A stretch of DNA of 64,000 nt from Pseudoalteromonas sp. EB27 (lineage in GTDB: Bacteria > Pseudomonadota > Gammaproteobacteria > Enterobacterales > Alteromonadaceae), in the NCBI RefSeq assembly GCF_001974875.1, contig NZ_MTQD01000004.1, forward strand, positions 62,001-126,000, in the 5' to 3' direction. This document shows positions 33,150-43,066 of this stretch, piece after piece. How positions within the stretch are numbered: the first letter of the stretch is position 1; each line of letters opens with the position of its first letter. Below the pieces are notes generated by a model. The model was not told the DNA's origin. It saw only the letters and a list, made by a program, of their open reading frames with translations, and did no database searches. A program made the position numbers and the translations under genes.

Positions 33150-35810
33150 ATGAACATTGAAACAACGCACATTACACGTTTACTTGCCGCTATCTCTTTA
33201 GTTACGTTAGCTGGCTGTGGTGGCGACTCTGCCACTAAATCAAATTTTGAAAATGTAGATGCCTCTGAGCCAGTTTCAGATTGGCAAATGGTTTGGAGCG
33301 ACGAGTTTGAAGGCTCAGCCATTGATACAAACAAATGGAACTATGAATTAAACTGCGATGGCGGTGGTAACAACGAGAAACAGTGTTACACCGACAGCGA
33401 GCAAAATGCATTTATTGCAGACGGTGTGTTAAACATTGTTGCCCTACCCGCTGAGGAAGGTGCAGAAAAACCTTACACTTCAGCACGCTTAAATACGCGT
33501 TATAACGCCGACTTTACGTATGGCCGTTTTGAAGTGCGCGCCAAACTTCCATCAGGACAAGGTAGCTGGCCAGCATTTTGGATGCTACCAACTGATGAGG
33601 TTTACGGCACTTGGCCTCGTTCTGGCGAAATAGATGTTTTAGAATCAGTAAACCTTAAAACACCAGATGAAGATGGCGGTATAGAGTCTAGTATCCACGG
33701 CACCCTTCATTACGGACGCGCGTGGCCAGATAACAGCTATACAGGTAAAGAATACAAATTCCCTGAAGATACTAATCCAGCAGATGACTTCCACACGTAT
33801 GCTGTTGAATGGCAAGAAGGTGAAATTCGCTGGTACGTAGACGGTTACCTTTATGCAACTCAGCGTCAATCTGAAGTTCGTACTAATGCAAGTGGCGAGG
33901 CTGTAGGTCTAAAACATCGTGGCTGGTTTGCAGAATATTTTGAACAAGGTTCTGGCGAGCTTGAAACTCACTGGGATAGCGCACCATTTGATAAAGACTT
34001 TCACTTATTACTAAACCTAGCAGTAGGTGGTGACTGGCCTGAAAACGTAAATGATTTAGGTGTAGATGCTAGCGCATTTGAAAATGGCCAAACCTTTGCT
34101 ATTGATTACGTACGTGTTTATCAATGTGCATCGAACCCTGAAACAGGTAAAGGCTGTGAAACTATTCGCCCTGGTTACAATAGCCTAGATGATGCTTTGC
34201 TTGAAGGCGATGCACCAATTCCTAGCCCACCTTCGACAGGCATTGCAACACCATTAACTATTTTTGGTGAGTCATTTAATCCAAACTGGCCTGCATGGGA
34301 TTGTTGTGGTGGTTCTACTCCCGCTATTGTTGCAGATGAAACCCAAGGTGATGTAGTTGAATTTGTAGTAGGTGCAGAACCCACAGTAATGGGCTTTATT
34401 AGCCGTGAAATTTTTATTACTGACGAAGCAGGAAAAGCTAGCCCATTTGATGCATCTCCAATGCTGGATGAAGGTTACGTTCGCTTTAAAATGAAAGTAA
34501 CAAGTGCACCAGGCACAGCTGATGCAGCTTGGCTTGTAAAACTTGAAAGTAATGAAGGTTCTAGCGCACTAGAAATGCCAATTACAGATAGTCTTGAAGG
34601 CGTAAGCCCTGTTGTTGGCCAATGGCAAACTTATACATTTTTACTAAAAGATTTAGATGCTGCAGATTTAGATATTAGCGCAATTGATGTGATCATGGTG
34701 TTTCCAGCATGGGGCGCAGGTGAAGGCGCTGTTTATTTAATTGACGATGTTGAGATTACTCAAGATAACTTAGGCGTATCACCTGAGCTTACTATTTTTG
34801 AAAATGAGCAAAATCTAGCATGGCCAATGTGGGATTGTTGTGGTGGCTCAACCCCAGTTGAAGCCATGGATGATGAAGAACATGGTCTAACCGCAGAATT
34901 TAGCATTGGTGCAGAGCCTACTGTAATGGGCTTTAATAGCCGCACATCGTCAGGTGGCGCAGGCGAATCGTTTGATGCTAGTAGCATTTTAGATGAAGGT
35001 GTTATTCAATTTGATTTAAAAGTAACCTCAGCGCCTAGCGATCCAGCTACACCGTGGTTGTTTAAAGTTGAGTCAAATGAAGGTGACTCTGCAGTAGAGC
35101 TTGAATTAACGGCAAGTGTTGAAGGCGAAGCACCAGTTACTGGAGAGTGGCAAACATATACATTTAAACTCTCTGATCTTGCAGCTGCTGGCTTAGATGT
35201 AAGTACTATAGATGTATTAATGATTTTCCCAGCATGGGGTGCAGGTGAAGGCTCTGTTTACCGTGTAGATAACGTTAAAATTTATAATCCAAATGCAGCG
35301 CCAGCTGCAACGGGTGAGCTTACTGTATTTAAAGATGCAGCGGCCGAGCAATGGAGTATTTGGGATTGTTGTGGTGGCTCTACACCAACAACAGAAACCG
35401 ATGATGACGCGCATGGCGCAGTAGCGCAATTTAGCATTGGTTCTACTGCTACAGTAATGGGCTTTATAGCTGATGAAGACGTATCGTTTGATGCCTCTGC
35501 AATACTTGACAATGGTGCAGTTCAATTTGATATGAAACTAGTCTCTGCGCCTTCAAATATTGATGCTCAGTGGCTATTTAAAATTGAATCAATTGGTACA
35601 TCAAGCGCAGTAGAGCTTGCTTTATCAAGCAGTGTTGAGGGCCAAGCACCTGTAACGGGCGAATGGCAAACATACACCTTCCCTCTTCAGCAATTGTTTG
35701 ATGCAGGCTTAGACATTAGCGCATTAAACGTAATTATGGTTTTTCCTAGCTGGGACATGGGCGATGGCGCGCTTTACCGTATAGATAACGTGATTATTGC
35801 AAATCCATAA
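33150..35810 (+). CDS. GH16 laminarinase-type lipoprotein with three C-terminal repeats
   Basis: 886 residues. A lipoprotein signal (LVTLAGC, acylated Cys about 23) anchors it, probably at the outer surface. Residues 45-330 form a GH16 domain with the catalytic motif E160-I-D-V-L-E165 (nucleophile and acid/base), expected to cleave beta-1,3-glucan. Three tandem repeats of about 177 residues follow, each starting with WDCCGGSTP (Cys pairs at 385/386, 563/564, 740/741) and ending with an (I/V)MVFPAWGAGEGAVY-like stretch. They look like beta-sandwich carbohydrate-binding modules, which is inference. It is transcribed from the promoter at 33011 and precedes a TonB receptor. Confidence 0.9.
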   Translation: MNIETTHITRLLAAISLVTLAGCGGDSATKSNFENVDASEPVSDWQMVWSDEFEGSAIDTNKWNYELNCDGGGNNEKQCYTDSEQNAFIADGVLNIVALPAEEGAEKPYTSARLNTRYNADFTYGRFEVRAKLPSGQGSWPAFWMLPTDEVYGTWPRSGEIDVLESVNLKTPDEDGGIESSIHGTLHYGRAWPDNSYTGKEYKFPEDTNPADDFHTYAVEWQEGEIRWYVDGYLYATQRQSEVRTNASGEAVGLKHRGWFAEYFEQGSGELETHWDSAPFDKDFHLLLNLAVGGDWPENVNDLGVDASAFENGQTFAIDYVRVYQCASNPETGKGCETIRPGYNSLDDALLEGDAPIPSPPSTGIATPLTIFGESFNPNWPAWDCCGGSTPAIVADETQGDVVEFVVGAEPTVMGFISREIFITDEAGKASPFDASPMLDEGYVRFKMKVTSAPGTADAAWLVKLESNEGSSALEMPITDSLEGVSPVVGQWQTYTFLLKDLDAADLDISAIDVIMVFPAWGAGEGAVYLIDDVEITQDNLGVSPELTIFENEQNLAWPMWDCCGGSTPVEAMDDEEHGLTAEFSIGAEPTVMGFNSRTSSGGAGESFDASSILDEGVIQFDLKVTSAPSDPATPWLFKVESNEGDSAVELELTASVEGEAPVTGEWQTYTFKLSDLAAAGLDVSTIDVLMIFPAWGAGEGSVYRVDNVKIYNPNAAPAATGELTVFKDAAAEQWSIWDCCGGSTPTTETDDDAHGAVAQFSIGSTATVMGFIADEDVSFDASAILDNGAVQFDMKLVSAPSNIDAQWLFKIESIGTSSAVELALSSSVEGQAPVTGEWQTYTFPLQQLFDAGLDISALNVIMVFPSWDMGDGALYRIDNVIIANP
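34250..35805 (+). repeat. Three in-frame tandem domain repeats in the GH16 gene
   Basis: The WDCC codons lie at 34296, 34830 and 35361, so units are about 534 and 531 bp long. Units 1 and 2 are most alike (GAEPTVMGF, FPAWGAGEG in both), while unit 3 is more diverged (GSTATVMGF, FPSWDMGDG). The Asp/Glu-rich surface and absence of Lys-rich patches suit a surface protein of a marine organism. Confidence 0.8.
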
Positions 35811-35875
35811 AACACACACCAATGGGCGCTTAGCGTCTATTGCTACACAACAACATTTTATAAAGCAGAGCTATT

Positions 35876-38809
35876 ATGAACACATTCAATTTTAAAAAGA
35901 GCCAACTTGCGGCTTCTGTGTCTCTCATCATTGCTGCGAGCACATTAAACACAGCTATCGCTGCAGAAGCAGACATATCAGCAAAGCCTGATGTAGAAAT
36001 TATTGAAGTAAAAGGTATTCGTGGTTCACTTATTCGTTCTATGGATATGAAACGCGACTCTTCGGGTATTGTAGATGCTATCTCGTCTGAAGAAATGGGT
36101 AAATTCCCAGATACAAACTTAGCAGAATCATTACAGCGTATTACCGGTGTATCGGTAAGCCGCGCTAACGGTGAAGGTAGCCAAATTACAGTACGTGGTT
36201 TTGGTCCAGAGTTTAACTTGATTACCTTAAATGGCCGCCAAATGCCGGGCACAGGTTATACACGCTCGTATAACCTTGAAAACGTTGCCTCTGAAGGCGT
36301 AAGTGCGCTTGAAGTGTTTAAAACAGCTCGTGCAGACGTGCCAAGCGGTGGCTTAGGTGCAACGGTTAATATTTCTACTGCGCGACCTTTTCAAAAGCCA
36401 GGTCAAAATTTTTCGGCAACCGTTAAAGCAAACCACGACTCGTCGAACGAAGCTGGCGATGACGTAACACCAGAGTTTTCTACTGTTTACAGCAATACCT
36501 TTGTAGATGACACTTTTGGTTTCGGTTTTTCATTTTCGCACCAAGAGCGTGACTTTCAAAAACAAAGTGCCAATATTCAAGGCTGGCAGGCAAACGTAGA
36601 CTTACCTGAATTAGATAGCAGCAACGTAGTTGATAACCGCACAGATTCTGCAGGTAACTACTACTTCCCTAAAGACATGAACTACTCTATTGAAGATGTA
36701 GAGCGTGAACGTACAAATGGGCAAGTTACTTTTCAATACGCACCGGTCGATGGCTTTGTAGCAACACTTGATTACACAGCAAGTAAAGCTGTAACCGGCT
36801 CTCAAAGCATTGGTTGGGGTATTTGGAACGACTTTGGTAGCAATATAAATGGCTACGAACTAGATGAAAATGGCACTGCAGTATATGCAGACATTAGCGG
36901 TAATGACGCGTCATTCACAGCTAATAAAGGCACTACAGAAGTAAAAGCCCGCTCTCTTGGTTTAAACCTAGATTGGGAAATTAGCGACACGTGGCACGTA
37001 GAGCTTGATTACCACGACTCTAAAAACGAAACCGATAACGGCGCCGACAACGGGCTGGGAAGTGCAGGCCAAGTAATTTTAGGGTCTGATCAGCTAGCTA
37101 ATAAAATTTATGATTACCGCACGGGCGAAGTACCTAGTGCACAAGTTAATTGGTTAAATGGCACAAGTGAATTAACGCCTGGCGAAATTGATTCAAACTT
37201 TAGTCAGTTTACTCACTCGCCGGGTGAATCAAACATTGAACAATTACAGCTACACACAACATGGTATAACGAAAGCTATGACATTGGTTTAGTTAAAGTT
37301 AAATTTGGCGCATCACGTACAGAACAAAACACAGGTGGTTACACCGCTTGGAGTGGTTTAGTAGGTGGCCCAGGTTTTAACCCATCATATACAGAAATAT
37401 TCCCAGACGGCATGTTTACCCGTAATGATACATCAGGCCTTTTAGATCAGTTTGATGGCGGCGGCAGTGACTTACAACCTGGTTACTACTATACCTATGA
37501 CTTTGACGAAGCTGTTGCACGCCAAATTGCTTACTTAACGGCAGATGTTACAGGTGGCGATGCATATGCCGCTAATGCATACGCAGACGGAATAGATAGC
37601 GAGAGCTACGTAGAAGAAATCACTAATAGCTTTTATGTTCAATCAAGCTGGGAGTTTGACGTAAGTAACTACTACGTAAAAGTAAATGCAGGCCTACGCT
37701 ATGAGCAAACAGACGTAACCAGTACTGTACGTCAACGCGTTGAAGATCAAGTTAACTGGATCAGCGCTTCAGAGTGGATCATGCAATACGCTGCGGGCGG
37801 CGATGATAACTTCTTAGAACAACAAGGTGATTACGATGTTTTACTACCTTCAATCGACGTAAGTGTTGATTTAACTGAAGACGTAGTAGCTCGCGTATCT
37901 TGGGGTAAAACAATGTCGCGTGCACCACTAGGTAATTTAGCCGGTGGCCGTAGTTTAACAGGCAGCCCAAAACCGGGTTCTCGTACAGGTAGCCAAGGTA
38001 ATACAAACTTATTGCCATTTGAATCAACAAACCTTGATTTATCACTTGAGTATTACTACGCAGAAGGCAGCTACGCGTCTGTTGGTTACTTTAAAAAAGA
38101 CGTTGATAACTTTATTCAAACCACCATTACGCAAACTACTATTGATGGCTTGCACGATATTTTAAACGGCCCTCGTTACTTACAAGCCGTAAGCGATATT
38201 GAATCACGTGGTGAGCAAGCAACAACCGACGCTATTTTTGCACAAATGATTGCCAGCGGTTACGGCAATGCAAATGGCGTTATTGAACCAAACAGCGACG
38301 ATCCGCTAATTACATGGAATATTAGCCAGCCACAAAACACCGACAGTAAATCGGTAGATGGTTTTGAAGTTGCAGTTCAGCACTTAATTGGCGAAACCGG
38401 TTTTGGTATTGGTGTTAACGCAACATTTGTAGATGGCGACGTTGAATTTGATAGCGAAAGCCTTGATCAACAAGCACCGCTTACAGGCTTAAGTGACTCA
38501 GCTAACTTCCAAGGCTTTTACGAAAAAGACGGCCTATCAGTTAAAATTACTTACGCATGGCGCGACTCGTACCTAATTGGTGTTGGCCAAGCGCAAGGTT
38601 CAGCTGATGCGCCTCCGCAATATGCTAAAGCGTATGGCCAATGGGATATGAGCGTTAACTACGATGTAAACGAAAACGTAACGGTATTTTTTGATGGCAT
38701 AAACTTAAATAATGCCACCGAAGAGGGTTACGGACGTTACGAAGAGCAGTTCTTATTTGCTAATCAGTACGGTCCACGTTACTCAATTGGTGCCCGTTAC
38801 ACGTTCTAA
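35876..38809 (+). CDS. TonB-dependent receptor of the laminarin locus
   Basis: 977 residues with a signal peptide (ending AIAA). The N-terminal ISSEEMGKFPDTNLAESLQR and GVSVSRANGEGSQITVRGFG stretches are the signature of the large carbohydrate-type TonB receptors (TIGR01782-like) of Alteromonadales. The barrel ends in GARYTF. It lies 65 bases after the GH16 gene with no terminator between, so it should share the operator-controlled promoter and import laminarin oligosaccharides. A clear terminator follows. Confidence 0.92.
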   Translation: MNTFNFKKSQLAASVSLIIAASTLNTAIAAEADISAKPDVEIIEVKGIRGSLIRSMDMKRDSSGIVDAISSEEMGKFPDTNLAESLQRITGVSVSRANGEGSQITVRGFGPEFNLITLNGRQMPGTGYTRSYNLENVASEGVSALEVFKTARADVPSGGLGATVNISTARPFQKPGQNFSATVKANHDSSNEAGDDVTPEFSTVYSNTFVDDTFGFGFSFSHQERDFQKQSANIQGWQANVDLPELDSSNVVDNRTDSAGNYYFPKDMNYSIEDVERERTNGQVTFQYAPVDGFVATLDYTASKAVTGSQSIGWGIWNDFGSNINGYELDENGTAVYADISGNDASFTANKGTTEVKARSLGLNLDWEISDTWHVELDYHDSKNETDNGADNGLGSAGQVILGSDQLANKIYDYRTGEVPSAQVNWLNGTSELTPGEIDSNFSQFTHSPGESNIEQLQLHTTWYNESYDIGLVKVKFGASRTEQNTGGYTAWSGLVGGPGFNPSYTEIFPDGMFTRNDTSGLLDQFDGGGSDLQPGYYYTYDFDEAVARQIAYLTADVTGGDAYAANAYADGIDSESYVEEITNSFYVQSSWEFDVSNYYVKVNAGLRYEQTDVTSTVRQRVEDQVNWISASEWIMQYAAGGDDNFLEQQGDYDVLLPSIDVSVDLTEDVVARVSWGKTMSRAPLGNLAGGRSLTGSPKPGSRTGSQGNTNLLPFESTNLDLSLEYYYAEGSYASVGYFKKDVDNFIQTTITQTTIDGLHDILNGPRYLQAVSDIESRGEQATTDAIFAQMIASGYGNANGVIEPNSDDPLITWNISQPQNTDSKSVDGFEVAVQHLIGETGFGIGVNATFVDGDVEFDSESLDQQAPLTGLSDSANFQGFYEKDGLSVKITYAWRDSYLIGVGQAQGSADAPPQYAKAYGQWDMSVNYDVNENVTVFFDGINLNNATEEGYGRYEEQFLFANQYGPRYSIGARYTF

Positions 38810-38834
38810 CTAAATTTCCTTTAGTAAAAAATGC

Positions 38835-38861
38835 AAAAAACCGCTCACTGAGCGGTTTTTT
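38835..38861 (+). terminator. Rho-independent terminator of the laminarin operon
   Basis: ACCGCTCA, a one-base centre and TGAGCGGT are followed by TTTTT and preceded by AAAAA. It closes the GH16-receptor transcript. Confidence 0.9.
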
Positions 38862-38891
38862 ATTGTCTAAAGTTATAATTTTTTAATAAAT

Positions 38892-39049
38892 GGTACCAAT
38901 CTGTTTATATAGGATCTATTTAACGTTAAGAAAATTACGCTAGAACTAGACAAAAATTTTTGTACCTAGTTGTTCTAAATAAAAATTTCAGCGACGTTAT
39001 AGTGCAATTTAATTCACTAAATTGCTCAAAGATACATGCCGGTTGGTAT
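38892..39049. repeat. Palindromic repeat family, copy A
   Basis: About 158 bp, ends GGTACCAATC and GGTTGGTAT. The core has TAGTTGTTCTAAAT at 38967-38980 inside a longer stem (AAATTTTT with AAAAATTT). It is the most diverged of three full copies (others at 47211 and 60891). It ends two bases before the SDR stop codon, so it lies between convergent genes. Confidence 0.65.
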
Positions 39050-39051
39050 GA

Positions 39052-39810
39052 TTACATATACATACCGCCCGATACCTCAAGTCGTTGGCCTGTCATCCAA
39101 CGGTTTTCGTCCGCTAATAAGTTAGCAATCATAGGCCCTATATCGTCTGTTACACCAACTCTGCCCATTGCCGTTTGTGATGTAATAAACGCATTTACTT
39201 CATCGTTATCACGAACGACGCCATTACCAAAGTCGGTTTCAATTGCACCAGGGGCTACAACATTTACCGCAATATTTTTAGGTGCAAGTTCTTGAGCTAA
39301 ATACCTTGTCATTACTTCTATTGCACCTTTGGTCATTGCATAAGTAATATGACCGGGTAATGAAAAACGCGTTAAACCACTTGATAAATTAATAATACGA
39401 CCACCGTTTTTTATAAAGGGTAACAACGTTTGGGTAACAAAAAATACTCCCCTTAAGTTAATATTTACTAACGTATCAAAAGTTGATTCACTTGTGTCTG
39501 CAAAACTGCTAGTAAGCCCCACCCCTGCATTATTAATTAAGTAATCAAACTCACTTTGTTGCCAATGAGTCTGCAGGACATTTTGTAGTTGCTGTGCAAA
39601 ATCCTCAAAGCCGAGCATATCACTTACATCTAATTGCAATGCAACCGCTTTAGAGCCTAGATCCTGTACTTGCTTTACAACCTCTTTTGCTTCTTTTTCA
39701 TGACTACGGTAAGTAAAAATGCAATCGATACTTTGCTTTGCAAGGCAAAGCACCGTGCTTTTACCAAGCCCACGATTACCACCGGTGATCACTGCAATTC
39801 GTTTGTTCAT
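39052..39810 (-). CDS. SDR-family oxidoreductase
   Basis: 252 residues from ATG 39810, which has AGGA upstream; the frame is open further but lacks a better start. The NAD(P) motif is TGGNRGLGKS at 8-17, with NNAG near 93, the active Ser in INLSSG and the Y-x3-K pair in YAMTKGA. The C-terminus is that of the 3-oxoacyl-ACP reductase-like group. Substrate unknown. It is divergent from a LysR regulator, its likely controller. Confidence 0.88.
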   Translation of the reverse strand: MNKRIAVITGGNRGLGKSTVLCLAKQSIDCIFTYRSHEKEAKEVVKQVQDLGSKAVALQLDVSDMLGFEDFAQQLQNVLQTHWQQSEFDYLINNAGVGLTSSFADTSESTFDTLVNINLRGVFFVTQTLLPFIKNGGRIINLSSGLTRFSLPGHITYAMTKGAIEVMTRYLAQELAPKNIAVNVVAPGAIETDFGNGVVRDNDEVNAFITSQTAMGRVGVTDDIGPMIANLLADENRWMTGQRLEVSGGMYM

Positions 39811-39940
39811 TGTTATATCCTGTTGAAAATAAAAGCGGGGAGTTAAATAACTTCCAAGCCAGTATATTTTTTCAAGCAACAAAGATAAACAGGCTGAAAA
39901 GAGTTACACTGTTCAAAATAAACGAACAATAAACGGTATT

Positions 39941-40843
39941 ATGAAAGACCTAAACGCAATACGTATTTTTATTAAAGTAGCGCAACTCAGTAGTTTTTCT
40001 AAAGCAGCAACAAGCTTAAATCTTCCTAAGTCAAGTGTATCGCAAGCAGTAACCATGCTCGAAAGTACATTAAATACGCGTTTATTACACCGTACTACAC
40101 GCACTGTAAATATGACTTCAGACGGTGAGCTATTTTATCAACGTGCATTGGGAATTATCAGTGACGCTGACGATTTAAAAAATTTATTTGTAACTGAGGA
40201 TAAAGGTTTAACAGGCAGAATACGTGTAGATATGCCACAAGCTGTTAGTCGAGATACCATAATTCCAAACTTAAGTTCGTTTTTAAAAATGCACCCAAAT
40301 CTTGATATAGAACTTGGCAGCTCCGATAGACGAGTAGATGTCATTAAAGAAGGATTTGATTGCGTAGTAAGAGTGGGCGAACTTACCGACTCATCGTTAA
40401 TTGCTCGGCGATTAGGAAGCTTTAAAGTTTTAAATTGCGTAAGCCGTTATTATGTAAAAAATCATGGTTTACCTAAAACTCTAAAAGATTTAAAAAATCA
40501 TTACATTGTTCGCTACAGTCAAACACTTGGTATCCCTGATCCGGGTTTCGAATATTTAGATAGCAATAATCAATTGCAATCAATGACGATGAAAAGCCAG
40601 CTTACTGTTAACTCCTCAGAGGCATATTTAAGCGCCGCACTAAATGGCTTTGGGCTTATTCAAACCCCTATTCATGGTATTAGTAAACATTTGGAATCTG
40701 CCGAACTTGTCCAAGTTTTGCCTCAATACGCTATGCCCGACCTACCAATCAATATTTTATACCCGAATAGGCGTCACTTACCTAAACGAGTAAGTGCATT
40801 TATGCTTTGGCTTGAAGAACAATTGAGTGTATTTACAAAGTAA
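39941..40843 (+). CDS. LysR-family transcriptional regulator
   Basis: 300 residues. The N-terminal helix-turn-helix (FIKVAQLSSFSKAATSLNLPKSSVSQAV) is followed by a substrate-binding domain (RIRVDMPQAVSRDTIIPNLSSFL). It belongs to the AaeR/CrgA-like subgroup with the short HRTTRTVNMTSDG linker. It is divergent from the SDR gene with 130 bp between, the usual arrangement for regulator and target. Convergent with the S41 peptidase gene. Confidence 0.92.
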   Translation: MKDLNAIRIFIKVAQLSSFSKAATSLNLPKSSVSQAVTMLESTLNTRLLHRTTRTVNMTSDGELFYQRALGIISDADDLKNLFVTEDKGLTGRIRVDMPQAVSRDTIIPNLSSFLKMHPNLDIELGSSDRRVDVIKEGFDCVVRVGELTDSSLIARRLGSFKVLNCVSRYYVKNHGLPKTLKDLKNHYIVRYSQTLGIPDPGFEYLDSNNQLQSMTMKSQLTVNSSEAYLSAALNGFGLIQTPIHGISKHLESAELVQVLPQYAMPDLPINILYPNRRHLPKRVSAFMLWLEEQLSVFTK

Positions 40844-40877
40844 TAACCTAGTTGCTCGCTTGAGTTACTAATACAAG

Positions 40878-42350
40878 TTACAGATTTTTAATCTGCTCAA
40901 GCAACACATTAGTTGTCCAATCAATGCCGTTATACGCAATATCTGGCTTGTAGTAAGACCCTGCCCCTCGCGCTCTGTTTACGTATACTTTGTTAGGTAC
41001 AATCACTTTCCCCAACCCTGAAGGTAAATCAGCTAAGCGTACTTCCATATACATAGAATCAGCACTGCTTGGCGCACCGAATAATGTTGTATTTTCAAAA
41101 AGCTTAAACTTATCAAGCGCATCTAAACAAGCACTGGCGCACTGCGGCGGAACAATAACAAACACCTTGGTTTTAAAGTCACTAGTTAAAGGATTTTGTG
41201 GCATATTATTTAGCGTATTAGTTTCTTGTTCTACATAAAATGGGGCATCATTTTTAAGTGATAAAGCCATACCAGCAGCTACGGTTTTAAGCGTTTTCAG
41301 TACTTCGGGTTGATCTTTTACAACACCAAATAAAGACTCTACATAGTCAATATTATCTTTTGATGCTCTCCACCACACTTGCGTGTTTTGAGAAGTATCA
41401 TTTACTTTTTGTTCTACTACTTTTTCACCCCATAATTCTTTAGCTATTTGTAAGCTCCAGTAAGATGAACCACCTTGGTTATGGCGCAAATCTAATACCA
41501 CGGCTTTTGCATTAAGTAACTTGCTACGTTGATGTTGTATTTTTTCAAACACTTTATTGTATGCAGCTGTTTGTTTATCTGTTGATGAAAAGCTAGGCAT
41601 AGCAATCCAAGCAATGTTTTTTTCAGGCCACGTTAAATCAATGGGAAGCTCATCACCGTTATAAGCATTTTCTAAATACTTGCTTGCTGACTTAGGCCTT
41701 ACTGACCAATTTAATACGTGTGTATAGGTATCGCTATTGGCTTTAACAAATTCACATTTTTTTAGAGGGGTTAAAAATGGATTGCCCTCGTCAATTAGTA
41801 ACCGCCAACCTTGCTGCCACCTATGCCCAGGTTGTGCAACTTCACCATGAAACTTAAATATTCTCTCACGCATTAAGGTATCGGTACTTTGCCCATCACA
41901 TTGGCTTACAACGTCGCCTTTGCTAATATTGCTGGTTTCGCTGTAATACACTTTTAGCGCATCACCTCGCCATACAGTTCTAAAGCCCGGCCAGCGGCGC
42001 GCGGGTCTATCTACGCTTGAAAACGCACCAGCGTGACCATCTTGTAAAATAGTGCTAAAGCGCGCAATTGCCGCTACATGCGCCTGCGGCCCACTCGCTT
42101 GAGCCGACAATGTAAGTGCCTCCGCTTTTGCTTGATTTAATAAATCAAGGAAAGTTGGGTTATTACTATCAAACATACCAGGGTGATTATGTGCGGTAAT
42201 ACTATAAGCCGCGTTAATATCGCGCTCTGTTATGCTGCGCCACTGCTCAGGCGTGGCTGGTAATGCTTGGTTTTTAGCTGCATTAACAATAGGTGATATT
42301 AGAAAAGCAGCGAGTAATACATAGTTGGTTGTTGTTTTTTTTATAGTCAT
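40878..42350 (-). CDS. Secreted S41-family peptidase
   Basis: 490 residues with a signal peptide (ending IVNAA). The tail-specific protease fold is seen in AVVLDLRHNQGGSSYWS at about 288 and FVIVPPQCASACLDALD, where the Ser of CASAC is the expected nucleophile. GAPSSADS may carry other site residues. There is no clear PDZ domain. It probably degrades proteins in the periplasm. Single gene, followed by a convergent LysR gene. Confidence 0.82.
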   Translation of the reverse strand: MTIKKTTTNYVLLAAFLISPIVNAAKNQALPATPEQWRSITERDINAAYSITAHNHPGMFDSNNPTFLDLLNQAKAEALTLSAQASGPQAHVAAIARFSTILQDGHAGAFSSVDRPARRWPGFRTVWRGDALKVYYSETSNISKGDVVSQCDGQSTDTLMRERIFKFHGEVAQPGHRWQQGWRLLIDEGNPFLTPLKKCEFVKANSDTYTHVLNWSVRPKSASKYLENAYNGDELPIDLTWPEKNIAWIAMPSFSSTDKQTAAYNKVFEKIQHQRSKLLNAKAVVLDLRHNQGGSSYWSLQIAKELWGEKVVEQKVNDTSQNTQVWWRASKDNIDYVESLFGVVKDQPEVLKTLKTVAAGMALSLKNDAPFYVEQETNTLNNMPQNPLTSDFKTKVFVIVPPQCASACLDALDKFKLFENTTLFGAPSSADSMYMEVRLADLPSGLGKVIVPNKVYVNRARGAGSYYKPDIAYNGIDWTTNVLLEQIKNL

Positions 42351-42413
42351 AAAAATCCATTTAATTATTTACCAAAATAGAGCTGCGGTAGGAGTAACTT
42401 TTATACTTTGTAA

Positions 42414-42968
42414 TTATTGTTTAAATTCAGGCTTTAATAACCCATAGCACCTCAAGTCATGAAACTCATTTTTCCAGTAACCACTTGCTCGGCGAATACC
42501 TTCTTCTTTGAAGCCTAGCTTTTTCAAGACCGACTCTGAGGCAAGATTGCCAATCATAGTATCTCCTTGAATTCGGTATAGTTCACCGAATAGAAGTTGA
42601 TTTGAGAATGCAGCATTAATAACCTCATGTAATGCTTCAGAGGCAAACCCACCCCCCCAATACTCAGAAGCTATTTCGTACCCTATGCTGGCATTTTTCA
42701 TCTTTTGGTTCCATGTATTAAAGCCGCAAGTGCCAATTAACTTACCTGTAGCCTTTAGACGAATAGCCCATCGAATACCAATATTCTCAGTGAAGCGAGC
42801 ATTGAAAAAATCAATTAATTTAGCTGATTGAGCTTCTGACTTATAAGCCTCTATATCGTAAAATTTAACAACTTCTGCATCTGAATAGATATTTAGAAGT
42901 GCTTCACTATCGCTTGCTGATAAGCTAGTAAGTATCAGACGTGCTGTTTCTAGCTCTGGGAAATTCAT
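42414..42968 (-). CDS. GNAT N-acetyltransferase (RimJ/RimL type)
   Basis: 184 residues, start ATG 42968 by length. The fold is visible in ETARLILTSLSASDSEAL at the N-terminus, GTCGFNTW and the acetyl-CoA loop YWGGGFASEALHEVI around 110, and SVLKKLGFKEEG at the end. It would acetylate an amino group of a protein or small molecule. Single gene, no clear context. Confidence 0.88.
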   Translation of the reverse strand: MNFPELETARLILTSLSASDSEALLNIYSDAEVVKFYDIEAYKSEAQSAKLIDFFNARFTENIGIRWAIRLKATGKLIGTCGFNTWNQKMKNASIGYEIASEYWGGGFASEALHEVINAAFSNQLLFGELYRIQGDTMIGNLASESVLKKLGFKEEGIRRASGYWKNEFHDLRCYGLLKPEFKQ

Positions 42969-43066
42969 AAGCTCTCCGTGCCATAACCGAGTTTACAAAA
43001 ACACCCGCGTTAAATTCATTCTATTTGTGCACAAACCATAGCTGAGTTCCTATTTTGGTTCAATTG

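Noticed and set aside
38960-39295. Plus-strand frame across the SDR gene end and repeat copy A
   Set aside because: It overlaps the well-supported SDR gene and the repeat; it has no ribosome site.
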